Source: Haplomitrium mnioides
Lineage: Eukaryota > Marchantiophyta > Haplomitriopsida > Calobryales
Length of the DNA: 26,967 nt
NCBI GenBank assembly: GCA_049999725.1
Contig: JBNGIS010008698.1
Span: forward strand, 1 to 26,967
Direction: 5' to 3'
Shown: positions 1 through 10,901 of the stretch, piece after piece
Layout: each line of letters opens with the position of its first letter
Numbering within the stretch: position 1 is the first letter of the stretch
Notes under the pieces: generated by a model
The model's database searches: none
What the model was told of the DNA's origin: nothing
The model's input: the letters and a program-made list of their open reading frames with translations, nothing else
Program-made: the position numbers and the translations under genes

Positions 1-401
1 AAAGAGCACTATGTGTACGTGCGCCTCAAGTTTGTTCAATCAAACATATTTCAAAATAGTTTCTTGTGATGTGTATTTAAACTTTTGGGCTTAGAATTGT
101 AATCAATGACAAATGTAATTTTTTGATGAAAACTTACCGAATTTTTATGATCTTAAACAAATTTGAGTGATTTTTGTTGTTCAATCATTGATTTTGCATA
201 ATGAAATTGACTTTCCCTCTATTATAGTTGCTGAAATGGCCAAAAACAAACCCAAAAAACTCATGTACTTTTTGTTTTTAAAAATTAACCTCGTTTTTGA
301 TGTTTTTTTATATGAAAAATCACAATTTTTCCCCAAGAAAAAAGAAGTTCCTGTTTTGAGTAGCATGTTCCTAGTTCAAAGTAGCGGCTGTTCAAAACTC
401 T
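1..401 (+). repeat. Left arm of a ~415-bp inverted repeat (putative DNA transposon end)
   Basis: This stretch aligns almost end to end with the reverse complement of 15428-15843, with scattered substitutions and small indels. Shared blocks include TTTCAAAATAGTTTCTTGTGA and AAACTCATGTACTTTTTGTT. The homology stops sharply at the inner edge, near 401. Just inside that edge, on the minus strand, are two near-copies of an 18-19-base word: GCTACTTTGAACTAGGAAC followed by GCTACTCAAAACAGGAAC. Paired subterminal words of this kind are typical of transposase binding sites. The arm interrupts a gypsy gag-protease reading frame at 404/405, so the edge is an insertion junction. The outer side runs off the window. 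Confidence 0.75.
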
Positions 402-404
402 TAA

Positions 405-1483
405 TGCAGATCCTTCTATCCATCCATTAACCACAATTACCCCTCCATTTTTCTATTTTTCTATATAATAGATGATTTCCTTGCCTTTCTTCTTTATCCC
501 AACAAAACCACGAGGTTTTTTTATTGGTGCCATTTATTTCCTTGACCTTATTCATCTCCTTCATTGTTGATATTATGAAGAGGTTGTCGAAATACTCATC
601 TTTGATTGCGCTGTACTACTCTACAATTTGGTGCAATTTGTCTTACTCGACTATAATTGTAGCATGTTTGAGTTTCTCGTCGATCATCCATCCTCATTTT
701 ATTGGTATGTTGTGGTCCCCATTGTTGGTGATTTGGGCGATGAAATTCTCTTCTTCTTAAATTCTCCAACTCCATATGCATGGGGCCATAGTTACTCCAG
801 TTTGTACAATTCCTAGTGTCATTTCAATTTGTTGAACAAATGAAATGGCTTAATTTATATCTTTTGGGTTACACATCATAACCTCTCCTCTAATCTTTCT
901 CTTTAACTCTTGCAAAAATTTGTCAAGGGCCTCTACTGGACTCATATCTTTGATTTGAGCTTGCAAGCTTCAAAATTCCTCAATGTATTTTGCAATGCTT
1001 CCTTGCTGCTCCAACTCTCAAAGCTTCGTTCTTGCAATCAATATAGAATCCACTGTTTTAGAATTCTAGAGCAAACCTTCTTTTAAACTACTTCACAAAA
1101 GTTGTTCTCCTTGTGTATTTTTCTGTCGCTCCCAACCTTATAGCCATATTGATGTATGCTCTATTAAGAATGAATCTATAAACAGTCATTTTTCCAAATG
1201 TGAAGCATGTGGACAATATGACATGTGAACCTCCATTCGATTGACCCATCCTTCTACGATGCCAACTATGCGACTTTCTTTATAGGGCTCTACTTTGCAC
1301 GACTTGCTAATTTTTTGAAGTAACGTCTCCCAACTTTCTTCTCCACTTTCTTGTTGTAGTTGCATTTTCACCATTTCTGCCATCAGCATGTTTGTTTGTT
1401 GTTGGCTTGCTATATAAGTTGCTTGAAGCTCTTCCAACTTTCCATCATCCACACTTTTTCTTCAAGACTATTGGAGTTAGCAT
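405..1483 (-). pseudogene. Ty3/gypsy gag with start of protease, decayed
   Basis: Read on the minus strand from an ATG at 1483, this is a broken retrotransposon gag. The capsid part contains EGWVNRMEVHMSYCPHAS, then a segment around 1040-900 reading LEQQGSIAKYIEEF-stop-SLQAQIKDMSPVEALDKFLQEL and GEVMMCNPKDIN, typical of the Retrotrans_gag family. A degenerate CCHC zinc knuckle follows near 620-650: CYNYSRVRQIAPNC, with the second Cys and the His changed. The end, to 405, reads VIVVNGWIEGSALR, which is where gypsy proteases start, just before the catalytic Asp-Ser/Thr-Gly. The catalytic part is missing because the inverted-repeat arm begins there. There are several frameshifts and stops, most at former Gln codons. 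The 5' LTR and PBS lie upstream at 2136-2769. Confidence 0.75.
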
Positions 1484-2135
1484 CCATATTATTCTGTCAT
1501 AATTTTAACCCTTTAACACTTATACAAACACAAATATGTACACATTCCAATTGTAAAGAATAGGTAAAATAAAAGGTTTAGGGAATGCCAACACCACATT
1601 ATAGAACCTCTCTCCAAGCTTATGAACAAGAAAATCACGTTGTGTTTGCTTAGAGGTTACTCTAATAAAAATATGACATTTGGAGTTGAACTCTTCTAGA
1701 GGAGCTTGGTTCAAATCCATTTTTCTTTCTACCATAAAATATAAATAAAACACTCCCATGTGACATCATAGTTTACCACAGGTAAGATGACAAGTTCTCT
1801 TGACTTCATCACAAAAACCATAAAGTCATCACCAAAGTTATACACTAGAAATTGACGAAAGAAATGTTCGTCAATATTAAACACACGAATGTTAAAAGGA
1901 TTTAATAGAGGAATTATAAGAGGTACAAATGCTCCTCTATCCATTGGCTACCATAGCATCAAGTCAAACTTCTTATCTTCATGTACAAAGGATGGGGCAT
2001 CCACTATCCTTTATTCATGAAAATTTGATAGTTTGACTTTAATGGAGTCGATGCAAAGTAGAGATTCCACTATTCAAAAATGTCTTAAGTACTTCTCCAA
2101 AGAGGGGTAATCCACACTCTTTAGAGAAGACCAAT
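1484..2135 (-). other. Leader region between gypsy PBS and gag
   Basis: This is the untranslated-leader position of the gypsy element. It holds two short minus-strand open stretches (1520-1759 and 1729-1944) that look like diverged copies of one another: both have F-L-V, a Gly, a Phe and then I-L-P at similar spacing before an Asn. I recognise no domain. They may be a tandemly duplicated leader or a degenerate small ORF. Confidence 0.35.
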
Positions 2136-2146
2136 CTCTAATACCA
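2136..2146 (-). other. Primer binding site (tRNA-iMet type) of gypsy element
   Basis: On the minus strand the sequence TGGTATTAGAG follows the LTR end after a 2-base gap. It differs by one C-to-T change from the usual plant PBS TGGTATCAGAG that pairs with the initiator tRNA 3' end. Its position between the LTR (2149-2769) and gag (from 1483) sets the orientation of the element. Confidence 0.65.
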
Positions 2147-2148
2147 TT

Positions 2149-2769
2149 GTAACACTACACACCCACATTACGCACACAAGTTAGCACAAGTACAACACAT
2201 ATAATTTTCCATAAGAGAAGCGCATAAGAGCTTCAAGAACCCACAAGGTAAGAGATGCCAAACAAAACACTCTCCCTTCTTTTTATACTTGAAAGAAAGC
2301 ACTTTGCTTGCATAGGTAGAGGAACCTCATTGGTTCCTTTTCTATCCTCTTCTAATTTGACCCCTCTTTTCTTTCTCCCTCTAATTGGACCACCCTTTAC
2401 TTTTGTTCTCCTTCTGCCACGTATCCTTGTTGTTAGAACCTTCCATCTCTTTAGTTCTTCTTCGGCCACGTGTCTTATCTTTAGAACCTTCTCCTTACTT
2501 TAATTCTTTGTTTGCCACATGTTCTTATCCTCTTCTAAAGTAGTTTATCTAAACTCCTTCTTTCGTTGACTTTCTCTCCTTGTACAATGTGTCCAACTCT
2601 CTATAATAGCAATTGCTTTTTGCTACTCTAACTTACTAATAACTTTCTAGACATAGTTGACATTATTTTTAGCTATGGCTTACTAAAGTTAGTGATTGTT
2701 ATAGTAGGGTACTTGGGGGTCTATTTTTTGGATTTTTCATGAGTAAGTCATGATGCTTCTCTACTAACA
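2149..2769 (-). mobile_element. 5' LTR of the minus-strand gypsy element
   Basis: On the minus strand this begins TGTTAGTAG and ends GTGTTACA (TG...CA termini), directly before the PBS. A TATA box (TATAAAAG, 2279-2286, minus strand) sits about 130 bp from the LTR 3' end, as expected for a U3/R border. The outer edge at 2769/2770 cuts exactly into a copia gag reading frame, which fixes that end as an insertion point. The partner 3' LTR is not in the window. Confidence 0.65.
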
Positions 2770-3277
2770 CTATATATGCTATCAGTTCAGAATATGTAGC
2801 AAAATTCATGTTTCTGTACTTAGCAGACAGAATCATGTTTGTTGTATGAAATGTGGACAATTTCTTTTCAATCTATTCCTGTTGGGAAACAAGGTGTCTT
2901 CACAAAGTCAATTGGGATGGTATTCTGAACAACTTACTGTTGTATTTAGAGATAGATGGAAAATCCTGCATTCTTAAATTAACCCAATCATGCCTTGCTT
3001 TAGGAAAATGTATAGTTTTGGTATGGTCAAATCTTTCTTTTAGATTATCTTAGAGAATTCTAAGGTTACTCTCATTCAGATATTGAATTTTCATAGAGTC
3101 AGAAAGGTAATGCCTAAGGAAGACCAAAGCATGGGCTTTGTATTATAGAGTAATATCCTCATCTGTAAGAATGGTGATCTCCAATCCTTTGGATGCTAGA
3201 TGGGCAGCTACATCCAATGACCAAGAGACATAATTGTCTCCTTCTATGGTCAACTATTTAAAATTTAATTTCTCCAT
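2770..3277 (-). pseudogene. Ty1/copia gag fragment, split by the gypsy LTR
   Basis: The minus strand from ATG 3277 reads as a copia gag of the UBN2 type. It contains EGDNYVSWSLDVAAHLASKG, then LKERFDHTKTIHFPKARHDW, then SKYNSKLFRIPSQ and a final ATYSELIAY. About 169 codons remain and they are collinear, with no frameshift seen. Five stops interrupt the frame; four sit where Gln is usual or plausible. The frame ends abruptly at 2770 where the gypsy LTR starts, so the rest of this element (protease, integrase, RT) has been displaced or lost. It is a different family from the copia gag at 14051-14915, though clearly related. Confidence 0.8.
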
Positions 3278-4980
3278 GATTTAGAATGCAGAATAAGTAA
3301 AATTTAAGGGTTTGAGGATAAATAAAAGAATTATCAAAATTCATAAAACCAAATGGTAATCTCTTTTATATTCTATAAACAGTAGGTAAAATAGGTTTCA
3401 GTATCAGTGGTTATATGGAAAGTATGTTCCTTGTTCTTCTTGCTGTAGGCAAGGAGTTGATCTTGAAAACTTCTAGAAAATAGGTGTTGATGTTAGCAAT
3501 AGGCCTTCAAAATGCATCAACAAAATTTCAGAGGTTTTTGAAGTCTCTGCTTTCAAAAATAGTCTGCAAAAGTTGGAGTAAATATCTTGAATATGCAACC
3601 TTGTCCTCTGAACTCTTGAATCAAGTCTTGAAGATATATGATATTGATAAATCTTGAGAATAAACTTTGAAGATACCATGTATTACAGAGGGAACCCTAT
3701 GGACCAGTTGTGGCTCTTAGACCTTCTCAAAATCTCTACAGATTCTTGAGACAACAAGTCAGTTTCCTCTTACAGGTATTATAAAAAACTGTACTTAAAA
3801 AAAAAAGAATCTGCACTGTAGGTATAGCTATAGCCAATCTCTTACACTTCTAGATTGAGCTATGCTAATGACTGAGTATTGAATTCACAAATCTATAAAT
3901 AAATTTATGTAATAGATTCTCTTGGATTTTCTAATGTGCAGAATGAAAAACAGAGTATTTGGACATCAGAATAGGAAATGAAGTGACCTGATATGAAGCT
4001 ATGATATAACAATGTTTGAGACATGTTGGAAATTTGTATCAGCTTCCACTGTGATCAAGTGAGCTGAATTGGTATTAGGATGGCTGGTCAAAACCTCAAT
4101 GGAGTAGCTGAGAATGGATACACATTATGGGAATTGTATAGATATTGGTGATTCTCCAACTATTTTTCTTCAAAGAATGATAATTGAACTCTGTATGTAT
4201 TGAAACATGAGGTTCAAAGTAAAACAGAGTTGTTATGCCATGAAATTCTTAAGTGGAAAAGAGAATAACTCTCTTTTTAGACTTGTTTGTCAACCAAATT
4301 GGATGAAATCACTTTTGATAGAGTAGCCTGGAGCACACAATTCGATCGGCTGCTTTAGATATGAAAAAGGATCCCAAATGCTTGCACACAAATCAATTGA
4401 AGGTGTATCAAAAAAATGTTGTTGTCGAGCTGAAGAAAGCTTAGGTTTGGTAATCAAGCTTGGTTCAAGAGCGTTTTCATGCTTTTGAGTGAACTTAGTG
4501 AAGCCTCGGCAATCATCCAATAGGTCTGGTGACTTTAGTAGCTTTGGCAAAGAATCTTGTACTTCGAAAAACAGGTTCGGTAACCCAAGCAAACGTCGCT
4601 TCACCTGCGACCTTCACTCAGTCCCATAAGTGAAGTGGGAAAGGTCTGCTTATGTATATAATGACTTCACTCGAGAGTTTCTTCGACTAAGGTTCCCTCA
4701 TCCCTTTGCATCTGAGAGTGGGGTTTAACTTATCCAATAGGTAGATATCTACACCACGTGTCACTCCATGATTGGTCGATTTGAATATAGGGGGCTTGCT
4801 TCTTCTTCAAATAAATGTCAGAAAACAGTCAGTGCTTGCTTCTTCTTCGAATAAATGTCGCCAATTCTACTTCTGTAAGTATAATTTTTTTGTTGATTCA
4901 ATGAAAACGAACTTGACTTGAGATTACTTAAATATACTCATATAGTTTTTGATGAATGTTCTTGAAATCTTCACATGCAT
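3278..4980. other. Unassigned sequence upstream of the copia gag
   Basis: No gene is supported. The first part should be the leader and 5' LTR of the copia gag at 2770-3277. A possible PBS core, TGGTATC on the minus strand at 3672-3678, abuts a TGTATTACAG on the plus strand that could be an LTR edge, but the match does not extend. The 4290-4604 minus ORF has no recognisable motif. A plus-strand TATA-like TGTATATAATG near 4653, and a 40-bp direct duplication (CTTGCTTCTTCTTC...AATAAATGTC at about 4795 and 4835), suggest another LTR remnant. Confidence 0.35.
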
Positions 4981-4983
4981 AGG

Positions 4984-5082
4984 CTTGCAATAGAATTGCA
5001 AATAGAATTGCAATCCAATGCAATAGAATTCCAATCCAATCCAATTGCAAATAGATTGCAATAGAATTGCAATCCAATGCCT
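4984..5082. repeat. Small degenerate minisatellite
   Basis: The words AATAGAATTGC and AATCCAATGC recur in varied order over about 100 bases (for example AATAGAATTGCAATCCAATG twice). The array lies in non-coding sequence and opens a small artificial minus-strand ORF. Confidence 0.6.
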
Positions 5083-6944
5083 CTTCAATTTGAACTTAGA
5101 AGCTTGAAAAAAATTAGATTGATCCTCTAGATCTTCAACTCTGAGAAAAACCTTCACTATGTTCACTCTTTCTTGGTGAATGTATAATAAGATATAATAT
5201 TATATTATATAAAATGAATAGAGGAAGAAAACATAATAGCTGAATAGACTAAGAAGTAGGGGAAAGGAATCTAAGATTTCTATACAGAAGAACAGACAAA
5301 ATTTTATCCTTAGGTCTATGGAAGAATGATGAAGCTTGTGTAAAATTTTTAAAAAAAATTATGAGCTAATACTATGCTAATAGTGTGTTGAAATAGAAGA
5401 GTCATTCAATCAATCAAACATGAACCAAGATGTGTGATGGTAAGCAAATCTCCCTTTCCTCTTCTCTCTCAATCTCAATATATTAACCATAACCCTAGTT
5501 ATATGCACTAATCATAGGTTAAGACCTAATTATAGATTAGTCTAATTATCTTAATATATATAGTGTAACAGTACTATTGTTTTTGTCACATTTTCATATC
5601 ATAGGAATTGAATTTGGATTTTGTAAGCCCACAAGTTCTTATCCAAAACTTTGACTCAAATGAGGTCTCCTATTCTATTGCACAAAGAAAGTTCTTATAT
5701 GAAACTCTAAAGGTATCCAACTCTGGTACACTCTCAAAGCTAAGCTGACAATACATTATATTACATGTTTTTAATTACAACATTTGTACACATTATAATG
5801 TTGATATACATGTGGTCTGATGGGTTATACACAAGCATATTGTGTACCAATCAGACTGCGGTGACGTGGGTACGCGTAGTCTACAAAGGAGAAGACATGT
5901 GTTGAGTACATGGAAGCCTCCCTCACAATTCTATACTCGGTAGTTCCAACTTCTGCAGGAAATCGCTGCGGTGTGATCCCCGAGTCAACGTTTTGTAAAA
6001 GTTCAAAAAAATTGCTCGAGGATTTTAAAAAGTTTAAAATGCTCTTAGACTTCTGAAAGCTCAAAAAACGAGCCATATGAGAAAGTTTGAACAGCAAAAG
6101 TTCTAACAAATCAGAACACTTGACATATATTGAAAGTTCAAAAAGTTGGAGAATGAGAAAGTCTGACAACTGAAAGTTCGACAATCTTGAAAGTTCGACA
6201 ATCTTGAAAGTTCAAAAACTGCCTCGTAACTAGAAGTTTGACAATTTTGAAAGACCAAACTCTATCTCTATTGGATTTTAAGAAAAAAAATTATTATAGT
6301 TTTTCTTAAAATATTGTAAAACTAATCTAACTCAAAGGAAAAGCTATCCCTAATTTTTCAAATTAAACTTCTCTAGCTTATCCTATCATGCCACGTGGAC
6401 CAATTGTGCTAGCTAATGTAGAGAGCACCGGAGCCCTTTTCAATAGTAACTCTCAAAGAAGTCTAAGAGGCTAAAGTTTATGTAGTTGATTCAAGGCTTC
6501 CCACAAAACTTATGGGACTAGAAAGAACCATGATGGAGCATTGTCATATCTAAGAATCTACCAAGGCATCTACGAAGCTCTATATCAATTGTCAAAGCTG
6601 GTAAATTAATTGAGGCTACGAGATTATTCCCAAGTCTGAGGATAAGGGTTTACAAACCACGAGAGTGCTGCCAAGCTAGACAAAACAACGTTGGCTGGCA
6701 CTCTTCTTTTGGGGACTCATGCTGCTTAGATCTCATAAATAGATAGATTAAGCATAAAGATTAGTTATGAGAGAGTAAGCATATGACTCATAAGCAAGTT
6801 TGTTCCAGCTCAACTTATTTTTAGTTTAACAATTTTTAGCTTACTACTTTGGTTTTTACACCCCTCTACACTCTTATGCTTATTGTACTCTCAATTTTTA
6901 TGGCCTTAAAGCTAGCTTTGGACTTCAAATTCAATTCTATTCAC
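5083..6944. other. Unassigned sequence with a GAAAGTTC-rich repeat patch
   Basis: No coding sequence is recognised. Between about 5995 and 6260 the word GAAAGTTC or AAAGTTC recurs many times. It includes two exact tandem copies of the 17-mer TGAAAGTTCGACAATCT at 6171-6204, followed by a partial third. Flanking sequence is AT-rich, and I see no LTR pair or transposase. The minus ORF at 5825-6184 runs through the repeat patch and looks fortuitous. Confidence 0.4.
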
Positions 6945-7624
6945 ATATGTTTCTTGCTAACCAAACACCCCCTCATATTCCCTTTGTCATGAACTTGCTT
7001 GCAAGGCATAATTCACAGCCTACTACTAGGCATTAGAATGTTGTTAAGTGTATCCTCATATACTTACAAGGTACTATTGACATGGGACTATATTTCCTAG
7101 AGCATACTGACCAAACACTCACCGACTTTGCAGATGCATGATATCTATCTCATCTTGGCAATGCTAAATCCCAAACCGGATATGTATTCCCATATAATCA
7201 TATAGCTATATTATGAAAGAGTACTAAGCAATCCTTGTCTCTCCTCAATTGTGTTAATAACCATGTTGAGATAATAGCCTTATATGAAGCCAGTAATGAG
7301 TGCATTGAGTTGAAGAGAATGATTGATCATGTCAATTTGCATTGTGGTTTATATTGTTTTCTTAACCCTACTGTATTGTATGAGGATAATTTGGTATGTG
7401 TTTAATAGATTTCACATGGCTATATTTAAAGAGACCATATTAAACACATTGCGTTAAAGTTTTTCTTCACTCATGAACAAAAGATGTTATATCTATGCAG
7501 GTTATCGCTCACAAGGACAACAAAGCCGATCTATTCACCAAGGCTTTCACACCAGCTATACATCATATTCACTGTGAGAGCAACCACCTACAACGCTTAT
7601 TGCAAATATTATGGATGACATGAT
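6945..7624 (+). pseudogene. Ty1/copia RT end and RNase H fragment
   Basis: Plus-strand translation gives a run typical of the copia polyprotein C-terminus. It starts with LANQTPPHIPFVMNLLARHN (end of RT) and continues with LQGTIDMGLYF, SQTGYVFPYN, then the RNase H active region EIIALYEASNECIELKRMID. It ends with HIKHIALKFFFTHE and VIAHKDNKADLFTKAFTPA. At least four stops and one frameshift (near 7490-7505) break it. It lies in the opposite orientation to the copia copy at 9089-14915. Protein-level similarity between the two RNase H domains is clear, but they are not recent duplicates. Confidence 0.85.
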
Positions 7625-7738
7625 TCATTATTATTCTCTTCATATGGCATAATCTTTCATGATCATCATATATTTTTTCAAATTCTATGGTCTATCATCA
7701 CTACTTCTTCATGTTTATTTTTTATATGATCTCTAATT

Positions 7739-8185
7739 GTAAAAGAACTCAAAGACCAAGTTCCAAATGAGTAACAACTTCAAGATAACTCCAATAGAGT
7801 AATACCTCTCAAAGACAATAAGCAAACAAAAGCCAAGAGTGCTAGCAAAAGTCAAGCCACCAAAGAGACAAACCGAATTGAAAGGAACTCTAGAATGAGG
7901 AGAGGGGCTAAGAAGCCCTTCTATTTATACTAGAAAAGAAGGTGTCATCCCTCTTTCTTCACTTACAAGTCACTTCTAATTTCAACACTAAAACTTTAAA
8001 AGTGACTTCAATGGCAGGCAATCTTAACTCAACCCTAAAAGTGACCCTCTACCATTTCCTTCACTCCTCTCTATTTTCTTATAAATAAGATAGCCTTATA
8101 GAAAGGATATTCACTTCATGATGCTACTTGAGAACCTTCTTTAAATCTTGAGAATGTTCAAGAGGTTATTCAAATATTTAAAAAT
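7739..8185 (-). mobile_element. Gypsy LTR remnant (minus strand)
   Basis: On the minus strand this has the layout of a plant LTR: a TATA box GTATAAATAG at 7921-7930, a pyrimidine-rich transcribed part, and an end TTACA followed by ATTAGAGATC. That ending resembles the PBS region of the gypsy LTR at 2149-2769 with a few bases missing. It lies just downstream of the integrase at 8186-9088 in the same orientation, so it is probably that element's 3' LTR. The inner edge near 8185 is approximate. Confidence 0.45.
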
Positions 8186-9088
8186 TGCAGCATGACGAAG
8201 ACGTCAACAATTAGAAGGTGGGGATTATGTAATAGTACAAGCATAAGGTAGTAATTTAATGGGAGAAATAACCTGAGAAATAGAGAAAGGACCAATCTAA
8301 GAAAGAGATACTTACAGACTTGAGTATTTAAAGACAATGAGAGATCATGAATAGAAAACATAACTTGGTCACCTAAAACATAAGAGCATTCATGACGACA
8401 ACTATCAACATATTATTTGTGTCGATTTTGAGCAACAATAAGATGGTTACGAGCATCTTGCAAAGAAGAAGATAAACGAGATAAAAAGGTAGAAATACTT
8501 TGAACATTGAAAGAAGAAGGAGAAAGCAACCTCTTGGGAACAAGAGGATGTTAACCCAAATTAAGAAAGAGAGGAGAAAACCCAATACTTACTTGTTTGG
8601 AGTTGTTGTAGGTGAACTCCATTGCTGGTAAGAAACTATCCCTATTGCTGAACATTGATGAAAGCGTGAAGCATATTCTCCACAGTGCGATTAGCGTGCT
8701 CCATTTGCCCATCTATTTGAGGATGATAAGTAGTAGACATAGAGAGTTTGGTGCTTAAAATTTTAAACAACTCTCGCCAAAACTTTCCCGTGAAACGCAG
8801 ATCCCTATCAGATATTAACCTCTTTGGCATTCCATGATGACAAAAGACAACATCAAAGTAAATTTTTGCCAATTGTGGAGCATATACTGTATCTACTGTC
8901 GGTGTTAAATGAATATGCTTGCTGAGCTTGACCACAAACACCACAATAGCAGTAAACCCGATAGGTGTAGGTGGAAGTGAAGTGACAAGATCCAAACTTA
9001 CATGTTCCCAATGAGTAGCAGGAATTGGTAGTGGCTGAAGAATGCTCGTTGGCTTTTGATTTGAAGCTTTGTTTTGTACCATTATGAT
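8186..9088 (-). pseudogene. Ty3/gypsy integrase, decayed
   Basis: The open part (9081-8642) starts with NKASNQKPTSILQPLPIPA, the linker from the zinc-binding region to the core. The catalytic core follows: HWEHVSLDLVTSLPPTPIGF (first Asp), then HHGMPKRLISDRDLRFTGKFW (second Asp), then MSTTYHPQIDGQMEHANRTVE (Glu). All three DDE residues are present. Below 8642 the C-terminal domain continues through stops and frameshifts to about 8186. At 9088/9089 the reading frame is cut by the TGTTATA end of the copia LTR, so the RT and RNase H that should precede it are not adjacent. Confidence 0.85.
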
Positions 9089-9213
9089 GTTATATATGAG
9101 AAGATATATATCGCATGAACATCGCACACATACACACATGAGTCTCCAAGACAGATGAGTAGAATGATTATGTCGGGACTGCTTACATGGGGTATATATA
9201 TGTCCCTATAACA
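9089..9213 (-). mobile_element. 3' LTR of the minus-strand copia element (125 bp)
   Basis: The element ends are TGTTATA and TATAACA, a perfect 7-base inverted pair with TG...CA termini. On the minus strand the LTR begins TGTTATAGGGAC directly after a polypurine tract (9214-9224). It contains several TATATATA blocks. At 125 bp it is short for a copia LTR. I could not find a clear 5' partner between 14960 and 15427. Confidence 0.5.
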
Positions 9214-9224
9214 CTCCCTCTTGG
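9214..9224 (-). other. Polypurine tract of the copia element
   Basis: CCAAGAGGGAG on the minus strand lies immediately 5' of the LTR start TGTTATAGGG, the place where plus-strand priming occurs. A perfect short inverted repeat (TGGCTGATT / AATCAGCCA, 9222-9250) overlaps it. About 415 bp of untranslated sequence separates it from the end of RNase H. Confidence 0.5.
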
Positions 9225-9637
9225 CTGATTCTTCTTCTAATAATCAGCCATACTAATGACTATATGCTATGTAAGTTCTAATCCTATTCTATGTGTGGTC
9301 TCATTAAAACCCTCCCGCTTTCTTCCAAGAGAAAGAGTGCCACAACATAATTGATAGGTGGAATAGAATGTAACAATAGTGTGTGGAGTGTGTGTAAGTA
9401 TCATAATGTCAAAAATTGTCAAAATTTCTTGCTTTGAAAGTAAAGCAAATTTGTGATCTTGTTGGGTTGTTGTGCCTCTCTTTGTGTCTTGAAAATCTGT
9501 CTAAAAAATGATCTCTCAACTTCTGATATAGTATGTTCCTGTCACTACCTGTATGACATTCAGACAAAGTCGGGTATTTTTCAAAAGAAATGATTGTATT
9601 TGCAATCCTTGATCTTCATATATATATATATATATAA

Positions 9638-10273
9638 GCAATCATTGTTTGCTATTTTGTTGTAATTCATAGAGTCTTCGTAAACCAAGCCCTTGAGTAT
9701 GTGCAATGTGTAGAGTAGGTGGAAGTGGTTTGGTGAAGATATCTGCTTTGTTGTCTTTATTTGCCATCCATTGGACATTTATTTTGTCACCGTGTTGCTA
9801 TGGGTGTAAAGGAATTTAGGAGCAATGTGTTTAATCTTGTCACCTTTGATAAAGCCTTGAGCAATCTGGTCGACACATGGTTGATTGTCCTTGTATATTA
9901 TTGTAGGGGAATGAAGTACAGGTTGGCCCATATTGGTGTTGATATGATCAATGAGTTGTCGGAGCCAGATACATTCCCTACTAGCTTGATAAAGAGCTAT
10001 GATTTTTGCATGGTTGATCAAGGTAGTTATAATTGTTTGTTTGGTGCTTTTCCATGAAATAGAAGTGCTTCTTTTAAGAAAGACATATCTTGTTTGAGAC
10101 TTTGCGTCATCATGATCAGATAAATATCCAACGTCAGCATAACCGACAATATCATTTATTGCATTTCTAGGGAAGAAGAGTCCCGTGTCTTTTGTACCTT
10201 TCAGGTATCTAAAAATGCGTTTGAGCCTATTCCAGTGGCGAATGATGGGTTGGGAGTTGTGCCTTGCGAGCAT
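9638..10273 (-). pseudogene. Copia RNase H domain
   Basis: On the minus strand, MLARHNSQPIIRHWNRLKRI is followed by FRYLKGTKDTGLFF. Next come GYADVGYLSDHDDAKSQTRY (first catalytic Asp; DxGYL in place of the usual DADWA-like motif) and SISWKSTKQTIITT. The Glu position lies in KIIALYQASRECIWLRQLID, and the domain ends HIAPKFLYTH. After a frameshift near 9779 it continues DNKADIFTKPLPPTL and GLGLRRLYELQQNS to about 9638, which is the standard copia polyprotein end. This is the longest undisturbed part of the element (164 codons open). Confidence 0.85.
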
Positions 10274-10830
10274 ATTTACTGCAAAGATATATCACGTGTG
10301 GTCTGATTTGCAAGGTATATATGAGAGCTCATATTGCCAATAGATATGGTTTTTCTCAGAGTGTGTTCATGTTCCTTTCGTTTTCCAATTATGTCCTTGG
10401 TTGGGTCCAAAGATCTCATTTCTATTGGAGTGCTCATTGGATGAGCATTGTCCATATTGAGTTGTTTGAGAATCTTGGCCGCATATGTGGACTAGTGGAT
10501 TAGAATACCATTGGGCATGTGCTCAAACTAAATGTCGAGACAAAAATCAGATTCTCCAATGCCTTATATTTCAAACATGTCTTTCAGTTTGGCAATAGTA
10601 TTGGCAGCTAGAGTTTTTGTGCTAAATATATTTATGTCGTCTGCATAAAGTGCAACTACAACATATTCAGAGCCTTGATGTTTCATAAATAGGCATGGAG
10701 CAATGTCACCATTTGTAAAATTTAGTGTCATCATTTCTGATTTGAATCTCTAGTACCAATTTCTGCCACTCTATTTGAGCTCATATATCGATCACAAGAC
10801 TTGAATTGCCATTTGTGTGCTTGATTGATC
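10274..10830 (-). pseudogene. Copia reverse transcriptase, C-terminal half
   Basis: On the minus strand the RT resumes after the repeat insertion with LRSIYELKQSGRNWY (copia LYGLKQ block). It then has APCLFMKH and the active-site block YVVVALYADDINIF, in which the YxDD core ADD is intact, and continues through KLKDMFEI, the LDI...GILIH block and LNMDNAHPMSTP. Several stops occur. It connects directly to the RNase H at 10273. Confidence 0.8.
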
Positions 10831-10901
10831 GATTAGTGATCCAGATTCATTAATAGAATGCTTTGCCAACTTCACATTGTCATGTGGTATACTTTGATGA
10901 T

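Noticed and set aside
4290-4604. Minus-strand 104-codon ORF
   Set aside because: No recognisable motif, and it lies next to LTR-like sequence. Too short and isolated to support as a gene.
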